A stretch of DNA of 64,000 bases from PALSA-926 sp964476835 (GTDB taxonomy: Bacteria; Pseudomonadota; Alphaproteobacteria; Micavibrionales; UBA2020): positions 120,387 to 184,386 of the forward strand of contig CAYZCE010000001.1 of NCBI GenBank assembly GCA_964476835.1, written 5' to 3'. Below are positions 1 to 9,075 of the stretch, one piece after another. Every line of letters begins with the position of its first letter. Position 1 is the first letter of the stretch. Made by a program: the position numbers and the translations under genes. The notes below the pieces were generated by a model that worked only from the letters and a program-made list of their open reading frames with translations, was not told where the DNA came from and did not search any database.

Positions 1-77
1 ACATAAAATTAACGTTTATATCATATCCTGTATCTACGGGATTCTAGTGTCAGGTGGAAAGGGCTGGCAATAAGTTT

Positions 78-2345
78 ATGAAAAATAATCATTTTACAGG
101 CTTGTCCACCAGCGATCTCGACCTCGACACAGCGCGCGAGCAGAATGGCGCGCAACTGAAACGTTCTTTCGACTTCCGCACGGCCTTCACGCAACTCAGC
201 GACGGTGCCAAGCCGAGTGTCGACGCGATCCGCCGCTTTTGCTTCGAGGAACATAAACTCTCCGATTTCCAGAGCGCCGAACTGATGCGCATCTATACGG
301 CCTTCCGCCAGCAGCGCAGCTTCGAGGACATGATCCGCATGTACGAGGAGAGTGACAACAGGGATTTCACCGGCTCGCAGATCGTGCAGGAATTCTACGC
401 GGTCGCCTGCAACCAGACGGGCCGCTACAGCAAGGCGATCGAGGCGGCGGAATCGCTGCTCATCCACGGCGACGCCAACGGCGAGGTCTACGGCACGCTG
501 GGCAAGGCATGGTTCAAGCGTCATGAGATCTGCCGCGACTACCTCGACCACTTCAATCCGGAGCGGGAAGAGGAGCTCATCGCGGCCTATGTCGAGAACT
601 TTCCCGAAGACCCGAACATGGAAGACGTCGCTGGCAATGCGCGCAAGGCGATGGCATTGTCGGGCGAATATTATGAAGACGGCTTCCTTGTCGCTTTCGA
701 GAGCTATCCGGGCATCAACGCCGTCTATAGCGCGCTCGAGGCCAGTGACTTCAAGAAGGCCCGCCGCATGGCACGCCTCGTGCACCTCGCGTGCCTGCGC
801 GACGGCGCGCGCGAGACGATGGACCCGCTGATCGCCGGCACGCTGATGGAAGCCACCTGCATCATGGGCGGCACCAAGGCGGAAGTGCAGGCGGCCACCG
901 AGAAATTCCTCAGCCTCGACATCAAGGAAACGCGCATCCAGCGCGCGGTGATCTCGCTCGAGAAGCTGCGCACCTATTATCACCAGCAGGGCCTCAGCGT
1001 CCGGCCTTTCGACCTCGCGCTCGATGGCCTGCGCACCGTGCTCAAGCACCATGGCAAGGAAAGCTTCAACTCCGCGGCGAAAAAGCCGAAGAAGCCGACC
1101 CTGACCGAGCAGCTGCACAAGATTTCCTCCAGCTACCGCGGCATGGCGTCGAACTTCCTCGGCGGCCACTTCGTGCAGGGCAATTTCATGTTCGGCGGCC
1201 AGCTGCCCGACCACTACCTGACCCGCACCGACTGGCAGCAGTTCGAGAAGCTGCTCGATGCGCCGATCGACATCCTTATCGGCATGCACGACAACGACAG
1301 GATCATGCCGGTTCCGTATAAGCGGATGATCCCCAATACCTATGACCTGCATCCGCTGACGCTGCGCGACATCACGCGGCCGGAGGACTTCCTGGATTTC
1401 GCCGACAAGATCGTGCGCCGCGCATTCGGTACGGGTGAGGACGGCCTTGAAGAAATTACCAGCCTCGGCCACCTGCATTACGACGAGACGGTGAACGCGC
1501 TGCTGCACCTTTCCGGCGCCGAGAACCGCAAGGAAGTCGACAGCCGCACCAACATCTCCGTCATGATGGGCCTCGGTCTCGGCGACTGCCGCCAGCACGC
1601 GCAGGCCAAGCAGATCCTGTTCGACGCATGGCAGAAAGACCAGATGAACCACTGGCTCAAGGAAGCGTATACGGCGCTGACCATCGACAAGGACTTCAAG
1701 CTCTATAATGATTGCATCGCCAAGGTGCGCGACATCGAGTCCGTCGAACTGCGCACCATCGACGCCCTCGTGCAGGCGCCCGTCGAGATGAAGGGCAAGT
1801 ACGAGCCCGTCTACAGCAAGGAATGGAAGTTGCAGCTGAACGAAAACGGCGTGCAATCCAGCGTGGAAAACCACACGCTGACCGTCCTGCTCAAGCACAA
1901 CAAGAAGGGCGAGCTGGAAAGCCTGCGCTTCGCCGACAGCTTCTACCAGAACCATTATAAATGGGGCAGCGGCGACATCCCGCTCGACAGCCTCAAGACC
2001 GACGACAAGGGCAACCTTGTCATCCCTGCCAAGACCATTGAGGCGATCGACCCGAAAACGGGCGAGACGGTGAGTGTGCCCGTGCAGCTGCTGCCGTCGC
2101 GTTATACCGGCAAGAAGGACATCGTCTCGCGCGACGAGCATGGCAAGCTGTTGCTGCTCGGCCTGCAGGTCGAGGAGGGCTTCAATCTTGCCGATAAACT
2201 GACGCAGCCGCGGTTGGAGAAGATGGCGGGGCTTAGCGTCGTGCGTGAATGGTATCTCAAGACTGCAGACCTGCCGGAATCGATCAGGAACCGCGCCGTT
2301 CGCAGCAGCGTCAAAGGAACCAAGCCGCCATCGCCGAATATGTGA
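78..2345 (+). CDS. Uncharacterised repeat protein with possible transglutaminase-like core
   Basis: A soluble protein of about 755 residues with no signal peptide or membrane segment. The N-terminal half (about 60-330) is helical and TPR-like, with phrases such as YSKAIEAAESLL and YGTLGKAWFKRHEI that recall TRAF-binding/TPR regions. The C-terminal half holds GLGDCRQHAQ (Cys504), ENHTLTVLL (His599) and RFADSF (Asp620). Their order and local contexts resemble the Cys-His-Asp triad of transglutaminase-like papain-fold proteins, though the Cys-to-His gap of 95 residues is long. That assignment is my inference. An in-frame GTG at 54 would add eight residues; I prefer the ATG at 78. The stop abuts the convergent PuuB-like gene, the two stop codons forming the palindrome TGATCA. 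Real coding is very likely; function is unknown. Confidence 0.75.
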   Translation: MKNNHFTGLSTSDLDLDTAREQNGAQLKRSFDFRTAFTQLSDGAKPSVDAIRRFCFEEHKLSDFQSAELMRIYTAFRQQRSFEDMIRMYEESDNRDFTGSQIVQEFYAVACNQTGRYSKAIEAAESLLIHGDANGEVYGTLGKAWFKRHEICRDYLDHFNPEREEELIAAYVENFPEDPNMEDVAGNARKAMALSGEYYEDGFLVAFESYPGINAVYSALEASDFKKARRMARLVHLACLRDGARETMDPLIAGTLMEATCIMGGTKAEVQAATEKFLSLDIKETRIQRAVISLEKLRTYYHQQGLSVRPFDLALDGLRTVLKHHGKESFNSAAKKPKKPTLTEQLHKISSSYRGMASNFLGGHFVQGNFMFGGQLPDHYLTRTDWQQFEKLLDAPIDILIGMHDNDRIMPVPYKRMIPNTYDLHPLTLRDITRPEDFLDFADKIVRRAFGTGEDGLEEITSLGHLHYDETVNALLHLSGAENRKEVDSRTNISVMMGLGLGDCRQHAQAKQILFDAWQKDQMNHWLKEAYTALTIDKDFKLYNDCIAKVRDIESVELRTIDALVQAPVEMKGKYEPVYSKEWKLQLNENGVQSSVENHTLTVLLKHNKKGELESLRFADSFYQNHYKWGSGDIPLDSLKTDDKGNLVIPAKTIEAIDPKTGETVSVPVQLLPSRYTGKKDIVSRDEHGKLLLLGLQVEEGFNLADKLTQPRLEKMAGLSVVREWYLKTADLPESIRNRAVRSSVKGTKPPSPNM

Positions 2346-3626
2346 TCAGATCCCGAGCTTTTCCCGCATCCCGTAGTACCATGCCCCGAGCGCCGTCAGC
2401 GGCACGCGGAACATCCGTCCGCCGGGGAAGGGGAAGTTGCGCATCGACGCGAAGACGTCAAAGCCTGCCGACTGCCCGTTGATCGCGCCCGCGACCAGCT
2501 TGCCCAGCAGGTGGCACGGCGTGACGCCATGGCCGCTGTCGCCCTGGATGAAGTAGACGTTGTCGTGCAGGCGGCCGACGTGCGGCATGCGCGTCAGCGT
2601 CAGCGCGAAATTGCCGCTCCAGGCGAAATCGACTTTTTTGCCCTGCAGCACGGGGAAGGTCTTGAGCACATGCGGCCACAGCAGGCTTTCGATGTTGCCC
2701 GGGGTATGGCCGCTATACATCACGCCGCCGCCGAACAGCAGGCGGTGGTCGGCGGTGATGCGGTAGTAGTCGAGCAGGAAGTTGCAGTCCTCGACCGAAT
2801 AGCCGGCCGGCATGAGCTGCTGCGCGAGTTCCGCGCCGAGCGGCTCGGTCGCGATGATCTGGCTGCTGACCGACATGATGCGGCCGGAAATTTCCGGCAC
2901 GGCATCGCCGAGGTAGGCGTTGCCGCAGACGACGATGGTGTCGGCGGTGACGCGGCCGTGGGGCGTGACGGCGACAGGCTTCGCGCCGTGCTCGATGCGC
3001 AGGACGCGGGTTTGTTCGTGGATGACGCCGCCGAGGCTCTCCAGCGCGCGCGCTTCGCCAAGGGCGAGGTTGAGCGGATGGATATGCCCGCCGCGATGAT
3101 CCAGCAGACCGCCGCAATAAAGGCCGGTCGCCGTGACTTCGGGGATGCGGGCTGCATCCAGCATCTCGATGTCCTTGTTGCCGGCCATCGTCCAGACGTC
3201 GCGGCGGCGGTCGAGGTCCTTCATCTGCGCGGGCGTGAAGGCGGCGAAGAAGCTGCCGGGCTTGTGGTCGCAGGCGATGGCGTATTTCTGTATGCGCTGG
3301 CGGATGATGTCGCCGCCCTCGAAGCTCATGTTCAGCAGCGCGCGCGCCGTGTCCTCGCCGTAGCGGGCGCGGATCGTGTCGTAGTCGCGGCTGTAGCCGT
3401 TGATGATCTGCCCGCCGTTGCGGCCCGAGGCGCCGAAGCCGACCTTGACGGCCTCGAGCATCACGACTTTTTTTCCGCTTTCAGCCAGGTGCAGCGCGGT
3501 CGATAGGCCCGAATAGCCCGCGCCGATCACGCAGACGTCGCACGTCACGTCGCCCGCAAGGGCAGGGCGCGACGGCGCAGGCGTCGCGGTGGCGGCGTAA
3601 TAGGTGCGTTCGTAGCCTTGCTGCAT
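2346..3626 (-). CDS. puuB: FAD-dependent oxidoreductase, PuuB-like (gamma-glutamylputrescine oxidase family)
   Basis: A 426-residue DAO-family flavoenzyme. The dinucleotide-binding motif VIGAGYSGLS lies near residue 33, followed by ASGRNGGQI, typical of PuuB/OrdL proteins, and a C-terminal YFIQGDSGHGVT segment. The family oxidises the amine of gamma-glutamylputrescine or related amines to an aldehyde with release of ammonia and H2O2. The start is the ATG one base after the stop of the upstream PuuA-like gene, so the two are probably translationally coupled. An upstream extension of the same frame into the glutamine synthetase gene is not coding. Substrate is inferred from the PuuA-like partner; other amines are possible. 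Confidence 0.85.
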   Translation of the reverse strand: MQQGYERTYYAATATPAPSRPALAGDVTCDVCVIGAGYSGLSTALHLAESGKKVVMLEAVKVGFGASGRNGGQIINGYSRDYDTIRARYGEDTARALLNMSFEGGDIIRQRIQKYAIACDHKPGSFFAAFTPAQMKDLDRRRDVWTMAGNKDIEMLDAARIPEVTATGLYCGGLLDHRGGHIHPLNLALGEARALESLGGVIHEQTRVLRIEHGAKPVAVTPHGRVTADTIVVCGNAYLGDAVPEISGRIMSVSSQIIATEPLGAELAQQLMPAGYSVEDCNFLLDYYRITADHRLLFGGGVMYSGHTPGNIESLLWPHVLKTFPVLQGKKVDFAWSGNFALTLTRMPHVGRLHDNVYFIQGDSGHGVTPCHLLGKLVAGAINGQSAGFDVFASMRNFPFPGGRMFRVPLTALGAWYYGMREKLGI

Positions 3627-3627
3627 G

Positions 3628-4935
3628 TCAGGTATCCCGGAGGTAGGCATTGTGCTCGGCACTGGAGATTTCGGCTTCGATCCCGTCTTTCTCCTGCGCC
3701 TTGCACGCGAGATAAAGTTTCTGCCAGTTGCGGCCGAAGTATTTGGCGATGAATTTGGATGTGCTGAAAGCTTCCAGCGCCGTTGCCCATGACGAAGGTA
3801 GGGAGTTCGCCTTCGCCGCATAGGCGTTGCCGCGGATCGGCGAATCCGGGCTCTTCTTGGTCGCGATGCCGTCGAGCGCGGCGGCCAGAATGCCGGCGAT
3901 GACGAGGTAAGGGTTGGCGTCGGCGCCGGGTACGCGGAACTCGATGCGCGTCGCCGCAAGGCCGCTCGCCGGGATGCGGACCGAGGCGGAGCGGTTGTCG
4001 TAGCCCCAGGTGATCGTGGTCGGCGCGTGGCTGCCGGGGCGCAGGCGGCGGTAGGAATTGGCGTTGGGCGCCATGATAGCCATGCAGTCGGTCATGTGCG
4101 TAAGCAGGCCGGCGACGGCATGCTTCAGCGCGGGCGCCCCCTGCGCGGTCTTGCCCGTGAAGATGTTCTTGCCCTTTTTATCGAGGATGCTGAAGTGCAC
4201 GTGCATCCCGTTGCCGGAGAATTGCGCGTAGGGCTTGGCCATGAAGGTTGCGGCCATGCCGTGCTTCGTCGCCACGCCCTTGACCGCGCGCTTGAGCAGC
4301 ACGGCGCAATCGGCGGCGCGCAAGGCATCAGCGAGGTGATTGAGGTTGATCTCGAACTGCGCCGGGCCGTTCTCGGAGATGGTGGTGTCGGCGGGGATTC
4401 CCTGCACGCGGCATGCTTCCGCAATATCGGACAGCACGCCACGGAAGTCGTCGCTCTCGCCGATGCCGAGGATCTGCGGGCCGGTGACGCGCTTGCCCGA
4501 GGCGGGTGACAGCGGCGGTTGCGGACGGCCTTGTTCGTCGGGCTTCCGGTCGATCAGGTAGAATTCCAGCTCCGCCGCGACGACAGGGGTCAGGCCGCGC
4601 TTTTTATACTGCGCCAGCACCTGCGCGAGCACATGGCGCGGGTCGGCATGAAAGCCGGACATGGAGAGCAGCACCTGCGCAGTCGGCTTGTCGTGCCACG
4701 GCGCAGGCACAAAGGTGCCTTCGACTGGTGTCGCCAGCCCGTCGCCGTCGCCGGTTTCAGTGACCAGCCCTGCGGCCAGAACGTCGTTGCCCCAAGGGTC
4801 GACGGCGAAGACGGATTTGGGCAGGCGCAGGCCTTCCTTGAAGATCTTGTCGGCCTGTGTGACGGGAATCCATTTGCCGCGCAAGCTGCCGTTGACGTCA
4901 ACGACGAAAGCTTCAAGCATGTCGAAGTTGTCCAT
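3628..4935 (-). CDS. puuA: Glutamine synthetase family protein, PuuA-like (gamma-glutamylpolyamine synthetase)
   Basis: A 435-residue glutamine synthetase catalytic domain of the type III/PuuA group. Visible signatures are AAELEFYL (Mg-binding Glu), ENGPAQFEINL, GNGMHVHFS and APNANSYRRLRPGSHAP followed by YDNRSASVRIP. It lacks the C-terminal adenylylation tyrosine region of housekeeping GlnA. The family ligates glutamate to amines such as putrescine or ethanolamine. The start ATG overlaps the stop of the M20 peptidase gene by one base (TGATG), and the PuuB-like gene follows directly, so the pair likely acts in gamma-glutamylated amine oxidation. A true nitrogen-assimilation GlnA is unlikely. 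Confidence 0.85.
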   Translation of the reverse strand: MDNFDMLEAFVVDVNGSLRGKWIPVTQADKIFKEGLRLPKSVFAVDPWGNDVLAAGLVTETGDGDGLATPVEGTFVPAPWHDKPTAQVLLSMSGFHADPRHVLAQVLAQYKKRGLTPVVAAELEFYLIDRKPDEQGRPQPPLSPASGKRVTGPQILGIGESDDFRGVLSDIAEACRVQGIPADTTISENGPAQFEINLNHLADALRAADCAVLLKRAVKGVATKHGMAATFMAKPYAQFSGNGMHVHFSILDKKGKNIFTGKTAQGAPALKHAVAGLLTHMTDCMAIMAPNANSYRRLRPGSHAPTTITWGYDNRSASVRIPASGLAATRIEFRVPGADANPYLVIAGILAAALDGIATKKSPDSPIRGNAYAAKANSLPSSWATALEAFSTSKFIAKYFGRNWQKLYLACKAQEKDGIEAEISSAEHNAYLRDT

Positions 4936-6086
4936 CACGCGGCCTTCAGCTGGTCGAGCAGGCGGTCGAGGAAGTGCTCGCACTTGGTCATCTGCTCGAC
5001 GGCGATAAATTCGTTGGGCTTGTGCGCCTGGTTAATGCTGCCGGGACCGCAGACGACGGTGGGCACGCCGCTGTTTTGGAAGATGCCGGCCTCGGTCGCG
5101 AAGCTCACTTTCTCCGTCACGTTGGCGCCCGAGAGCGACAGCACGTTGGCGACCGCCGGGTGGTCGTTGGGAATGTCGAACGACGGCACGTCCGACAGCG
5201 GCTTGAATTCAAAACCGGTGGAGGGATCGACGTCCTTCATGCGCGGCTCCAGCGTCTTGAAGGCGTATTGGCGGATTTCCTCGATCAGCGCCTGCGGGTC
5301 GACCTCGGGGATGTTGCGGATCTCGAAGGCGAATTCGCAGATGTTTGGCACGATGTTGAGCGCGGTGCCGCCCTTGACGACGCCGGTATGGACGGTCGTG
5401 AACGGCGGGTCGAATTGCTTGTTGAACGGGCCTTCGTGCGCCATGCGGCGGGCGACGGACTTGATGTAGGCGATCAGCTCCGCCGCGTTCTCCACCGCGT
5501 TGACGGCGTAGGGCGCGAGCGACGAATGCGCTTCCTTGCCGTGCACCGCGCAGTTGAGCGAGCAGATGCCCTTGTGCCCGGTGATCGACTTCATGCTGGT
5601 CGGCTCGCCGACGATGCAGAGCTTGGGCTTCACGGCCAGCGTGCCGAGGTGCTTTGCGATGTCGTGCGCGCCGAGGCAGCCGACTTCCTCGTCGTACGAG
5701 AAGGCGAGGTGGATGGGCGTTTTGAGACCTTTCTTGGCCATCTCCGGCACCTTGGCGAGCGTGACGGCGATGAAGCCCTTCATGTCGCAGGTGCCGCGCG
5801 CGTAAAGCAGGCCGTCGTGCTCGCGCAGCTTGAAGGGATCGCTGTCCCACGCCTGCCCTTCGACCGGAACGACGTCGGTATGGCCCGAAAGCACCACGCC
5901 CGGCTTGTCTTGCGGGCCGATGACGGCGTGCAGGTTGGCCTTGTTCTTGCCGGCGTCGTGCAGCAGCGTCGACTGGATGCCGAAGCCGCTCAGGTAATCG
6001 CGCACCCAGTGGATGAGGTCGAGGTTCGACTTGTAGCTGATGGTGTCGAACGAGACGAGCTTCGCGAGCATTTCCTTGGAGTTCAT
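4935..6086 (-). CDS. argE: M20 family deacylase, ArgE-like (acetylornithine deacetylase)
   Basis: A 383-residue M20A metallohydrolase. Zinc-ligand motifs are SGHTDVVP (near residue 80), ARGTCDMKG, DEEVGCLG and GEPTSMK, matching ArgE/DapE proteins, with the inserted dimerisation domain carrying AHSS. The classical reaction is hydrolysis of N-acetyl-L-ornithine. Its place directly before PuuA- and PuuB-like genes leaves open that it removes an acyl or gamma-glutamyl group in an amine pathway instead. The start follows a purine-rich ribosome binding site (GAGAGAAAA) eight bases after the lipoprotein gene. Family assignment is firm; substrate is not. Confidence 0.85.
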   Translation of the reverse strand: MNSKEMLAKLVSFDTISYKSNLDLIHWVRDYLSGFGIQSTLLHDAGKNKANLHAVIGPQDKPGVVLSGHTDVVPVEGQAWDSDPFKLREHDGLLYARGTCDMKGFIAVTLAKVPEMAKKGLKTPIHLAFSYDEEVGCLGAHDIAKHLGTLAVKPKLCIVGEPTSMKSITGHKGICSLNCAVHGKEAHSSLAPYAVNAVENAAELIAYIKSVARRMAHEGPFNKQFDPPFTTVHTGVVKGGTALNIVPNICEFAFEIRNIPEVDPQALIEEIRQYAFKTLEPRMKDVDPSTGFEFKPLSDVPSFDIPNDHPAVANVLSLSGANVTEKVSFATEAGIFQNSGVPTVVCGPGSINQAHKPNEFIAVEQMTKCEHFLDRLLDQLKAA

Positions 6087-6094
6087 TTTTCTCT

Positions 6095-6640
6095 CTATTG
6101 CCCGCCTTCGATGGGCGGCGTGAGTGTCTTGAGATGGTCGGGCGCGTCGGCGCAGGAAATCATCGCGCCGCGCAGCACGCCGGGAATGTCGAAAGTGCGC
6201 TTGATGCCGGCCTGGAGGTCGTCCTCGATCGTATAAAGGCTGGTGCAGGCGATGCGCTGCGCGGGGTCGGTATTGATCGAGAAGGGGCAGAAGATCATCT
6301 TTTGCCCGCCGCTGTCGTAGAGCGCCTGCACGGTCACGGCCTCGGTGCCGCCCTTGCGCAGGAAGGCCACGCTGGAATAAGAGCCCTGGTGCAGGACGAA
6401 CAGCGTGTCGTTGAAGGATTCCCATCGCTTGCCGAACAGCGCCTCGCCGAGGCCGCCGGCCTTGCAGTAGAGCGCGGGCGCGGCGGCAGGCGCGGGAGAC
6501 TGGCTGGTGATGGAGGAAACCTCGACCGTGCCCTTGTCGCCGCCGCCGAGAATGGCGGGCGCGGAGGAACAGGCGGACAGGAGAAGTCCGCCCGCGCAGG
6601 CGAGGGATACGCTCAGGGATCGGGTCGTTTTTCCCGGCAT
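6095..6640 (-). CDS. Predicted lipoprotein, unknown function
   Basis: A 181-residue protein with an N-terminal lipoprotein signal: basic start, hydrophobic stretch and lipobox LSAC at about residues 21-24. The mature part has three further cysteines (YCKAGG, IFCPFS, IACTSL) that could form disulfides in the periplasm. No catalytic motif is recognised. It is the first gene of the minus-strand run leading into the ArgE-like gene eight bases downstream, so it may share the transcript, although a link to amine metabolism is not evident. The start was placed at the ATG opening the signal sequence; the same frame upstream is antisense to the protease gene. Confidence 0.75.
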   Translation of the reverse strand: MPGKTTRSLSVSLACAGGLLLSACSSAPAILGGGDKGTVEVSSITSQSPAPAAAPALYCKAGGLGEALFGKRWESFNDTLFVLHQGSYSSVAFLRKGGTEAVTVQALYDSGGQKMIFCPFSINTDPAQRIACTSLYTIEDDLQAGIKRTFDIPGVLRGAMISCADAPDHLKTLTPPIEGGQ

Positions 6641-6715
6641 GTCAAAAACCGTTTTTGTTTTCGGACAGTTCAATATATTAATAAAGCATAAGATGCAGTC
6701 AGGCAAGGGGGCCGG

Positions 6716-7879
6716 ATGTCGCTCAGGCGCGTCACTATTTTCCACTTTTTCGGCTTCAAGGTGAAGGCGGACGCCAGCTGGTTCCTGCTGGCCGTGCTGA
6801 TCGCATGGACGATGGCGACCAAGGTCTATCCGCACCTCTATCCCGGGCAGATGCCGAACCTCTACCAGCTGATGGGCGTTGCAACGGTTGCGGGCATCAT
6901 CGCCTCGATCATCGCGCACGAAGTCGCGCATGCGGTGATCGCCGAATACTACCACATGCCGATCGCGAGCATCACGCTGTTCATCTTCGGCGGCGTCGCC
7001 GAGATGCGTGGCGAGCCGAGCCACCCCAAGGGCGAATTCCTCATGGCCATCGCGGGCCCGATCATGAGCGCGCTGATGGGCCTGTTCTTCTGGTCGCTGG
7101 CGCAGCTGTGGGCGGGCTACTTGACGGCGGGGGCGTGGAGCCATGTGCTGCAATACCTCGGCGATCTCAACATGCTGATCGCAGGATTTAACCTCGTGCC
7201 GGCCTTTCCGCTCGACGGCGGCCGAGCCTTGCGCGCGATCATCTGGTACCGGCGCAACAACCTCGTGCTCGCGACGCGCGTGGCGTCGGAATACGGCGCG
7301 GCCTTCGCCTACGGGCTGATCGCGCTGGCGTGCTGGCGCATCGTCGCGCACAACGATTTGCTGTCGGGCATCTGGCTCGGGCTGCTTGGGTTCTTCGTTT
7401 ACCACTCGGGCACCTATGCGGTGCGGCATATGGAGGCGCGCTCGCTGCTGGGATTGGAGACGGTGTCACGCTTCTGTCACGATCATGTGGCGACGGTGCC
7501 GCCGGGGCTCACCATCGTCGAGCTGATCGACCAATACGTCAACAAGCACTACCAGCGCCATTTCCCGGTCGTGGAACACGGCGTGCTGGTCGGCGTGATT
7601 TCGTTGCAGGCGGTGCTGGGGATGGATCGGCACAAGTGGCCGTGGCTGCACGTCTCAAGCGTGATGGAGCCGCTCGGCAGGATCAACACCGTGTCGCCCG
7701 ACGCTTCCGCCGCCGATGCGCTGGACCTCATGCGCAAATACGGGCGGGAACAGATGCTGGTAGCGCAGGACGGGCGCTTTATTGGTGTCATCCAGTTCCG
7801 CGATTTGCTGAACTATCTGGCGATTACTTTAAAGATCGACCACAACAAGCCCGTCGAGAAGAGCCGTACGGCCTATTAG
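6716..7879 (+). CDS. Site-2 protease family (M50) metalloprotease with C-terminal CBS pair
   Basis: A 387-residue membrane protein. The zinc motif HEVAH is at residues 68-72 in a membrane helix, and NLVPAFPLDGGR (residues 159-170) supplies the third ligand, Asp167. About six hydrophobic helices span residues 20-225. Residues 240-380 form two CBS modules, which in this subfamily (SpoIVFB/Rip-like) bind nucleotides and gate activity. Intramembrane cleavage of an anti-sigma factor or signal-peptide remnant is the family role; the target is not known here. A ribosome binding site (AAGGGGG) precedes the ATG. It is divergent from the lipoprotein gene and its stop overlaps the convergent small membrane protein gene. 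Confidence 0.9.
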   Translation: MSLRRVTIFHFFGFKVKADASWFLLAVLIAWTMATKVYPHLYPGQMPNLYQLMGVATVAGIIASIIAHEVAHAVIAEYYHMPIASITLFIFGGVAEMRGEPSHPKGEFLMAIAGPIMSALMGLFFWSLAQLWAGYLTAGAWSHVLQYLGDLNMLIAGFNLVPAFPLDGGRALRAIIWYRRNNLVLATRVASEYGAAFAYGLIALACWRIVAHNDLLSGIWLGLLGFFVYHSGTYAVRHMEARSLLGLETVSRFCHDHVATVPPGLTIVELIDQYVNKHYQRHFPVVEHGVLVGVISLQAVLGMDRHKWPWLHVSSVMEPLGRINTVSPDASAADALDLMRKYGREQMLVAQDGRFIGVIQFRDLLNYLAITLKIDHNKPVEKSRTAY

Positions 7880-8202
7880 AAGCCGCCCGGACGGCGCGGC
7901 GGGCGGAACACGTAGAAGTTCCGGATGACGAAGCAGACGGCCAACACCACGATCTCGACGCCGAGCGCGGCGGCGATGGCGACGGGGATCCACAATTTCT
8001 CGTTCTCGCCGCCGACGAAGGCGCCGCGGACGTTCAGGACGGCCAGTAGGCAGAAGAGGGCGCAGACCGCCATGACCATCTTGTTGAAGGTGCTGACCAG
8101 TGTCGGCTTGGCATAGGCGGGCGGGAACTTGAGGTAGGCCATCAAGACTCCCAGACCGATAATCCCCAGCATCACGACGACCGCGCCCATATGTCCCTCC
8201 AT
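7876..8202 (-). CDS. Small membrane protein, unknown
   Basis: A 108-residue protein with three predicted hydrophobic helices (about 5-23, 40-58 and 70-92) and a basic C-terminus ending in RPPRRPGGF. No recognised domain. The ATG at 8202 has AAAGGGAAA about ten bases upstream; the alternative ATG at 8190 has GGAGGG four bases upstream, so the start is uncertain by four residues. The stop overlaps that of the convergent M50 protease gene. Confidence 0.6.
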   Translation of the reverse strand: MEGHMGAVVVMLGIIGLGVLMAYLKFPPAYAKPTLVSTFNKMVMAVCALFCLLAVLNVRGAFVGGENEKLWIPVAIAAALGVEIVVLAVCFVIRNFYVFRPPRRPGGF

Positions 8203-8307
8203 GGCAATACGTTTCCCTTTATTTTTAACGGGTTTCGCCGGGAGGGGCAAATACTCCCTTTTTTATTTATATTATGAAAATAAACCGGATTAAAGAAACT
8301 GTTTTTC

Positions 8308-8337
8308 TTGACTCTCCGGCATGGCAGGCCCTATAAA
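8308..8337 (+). promoter_or_regulatory. Probable sigma70 promoter for rpmI-rplT
   Basis: TTGACT at 8308-8313 and TATAAA at 8332-8337 are separated by 18 bases. Transcription would start near 8344, giving a leader of about 70 bases before rpmI. The leader ends in a small GTGT/ACAC hairpin followed by CC and five T residues (about 8384-8402), which could act as a weak attenuator. Confidence 0.6.
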
Positions 8338-8415
8338 CACAACCTCCAAGGCGATCTGGCGAGATTTGGCTGCCTCGATTGCCGTGTCTAACACCCTTTT
8401 TGAAAGGAACATGAA

Positions 8416-8688
8416 ATGCCAAAGATGAAGACCCACTCGGGCGCGAAGAAACGTTTCGCAGTGACCCGTACGGGTAAAGTAAAGGGCCGTGCCGCCGCAA
8501 AGCGCCACCGCCTCACCAGCAAATCCAAGCGTATGAAGCACGAAGGCCGCGCGACGCATATCCTGCTCGATATGAACGCGAAGACCGTCCTCGACAACTT
8601 CCTGCCGTATTCGCAGAAGAAGCGCCGTAACAACCCCAAGCGCCTGCGCAAAGCAAAAGCAGCCGCTCTGAAGAAGGAGGCCGCATAA
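8416..8688 (+). CDS. rpmI: 50S ribosomal protein L35
   Basis: A 90-residue basic protein beginning MPKMKTHSGAKKRF, the L35 signature. Bacterial L35 is usually about 65 residues; this one continues into an Asp/Asn-containing helix and a Lys/Ala-rich tail ending AALKKEAA. A GAAAGGA ribosome binding site lies eight bases before the second of two close ATGs. It is followed one base later by rplT. The usual upstream infC (IF3) is not here. Confidence 0.97.
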   Translation: MPKMKTHSGAKKRFAVTRTGKVKGRAAAKRHRLTSKSKRMKHEGRATHILLDMNAKTVLDNFLPYSQKKRRNNPKRLRKAKAAALKKEAA

Positions 8689-8689
8689 C

Positions 8690-9055
8690 ATGGCACGCGT
8701 AAAAGGCGGTACCGCCTCCATCAATCGTCACAAGAAAGTCCTCAAGCTCGCGAAGGGCTATGTCGGCCGCAGCAACAGCTGCTTCCGCATCGCGCTCCAG
8801 CGCCTTGAGAAGGCCCTCCAGTACGCATACCGCGACCGTCGCAACAAGAAGCGCGACTTCCGCGGCCTGTGGATCCAGCGCATCAACGCGGCTTCGCGCC
8901 TGCACGGCCTGACCTACTCCAAGCTGATGGGCGGCCTCAAGGCTGCCGGCATCGCGCTGGACCGCAAGGTCCTCGCCGACATCGCCGTCAAGGACGCCGC
9001 CGCTTTCGGCAAGATCGCCGAACAAGCGAAGGCTGCACTGAAGAAGGCCGCGTAA
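8690..9055 (+). CDS. rplT: 50S ribosomal protein L20
   Basis: A 121-residue protein starting MARVKGGTASINRHKK with the family core RNKKRDFRGLWIQRINAA. L20 is needed for early 50S assembly and in many bacteria represses its own operon through the rpmI leader. The gene follows rpmI with one base between stop and start; the GAAGGAGG site inside the end of rpmI serves as ribosome binding site. An intrinsic terminator follows at 9076. Confidence 0.98.
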   Translation: MARVKGGTASINRHKKVLKLAKGYVGRSNSCFRIALQRLEKALQYAYRDRRNKKRDFRGLWIQRINAASRLHGLTYSKLMGGLKAAGIALDRKVLADIAVKDAAAFGKIAEQAKAALKKAA

Positions 9056-9075
9056 GCGTTTCCTTCCGGCACGAT

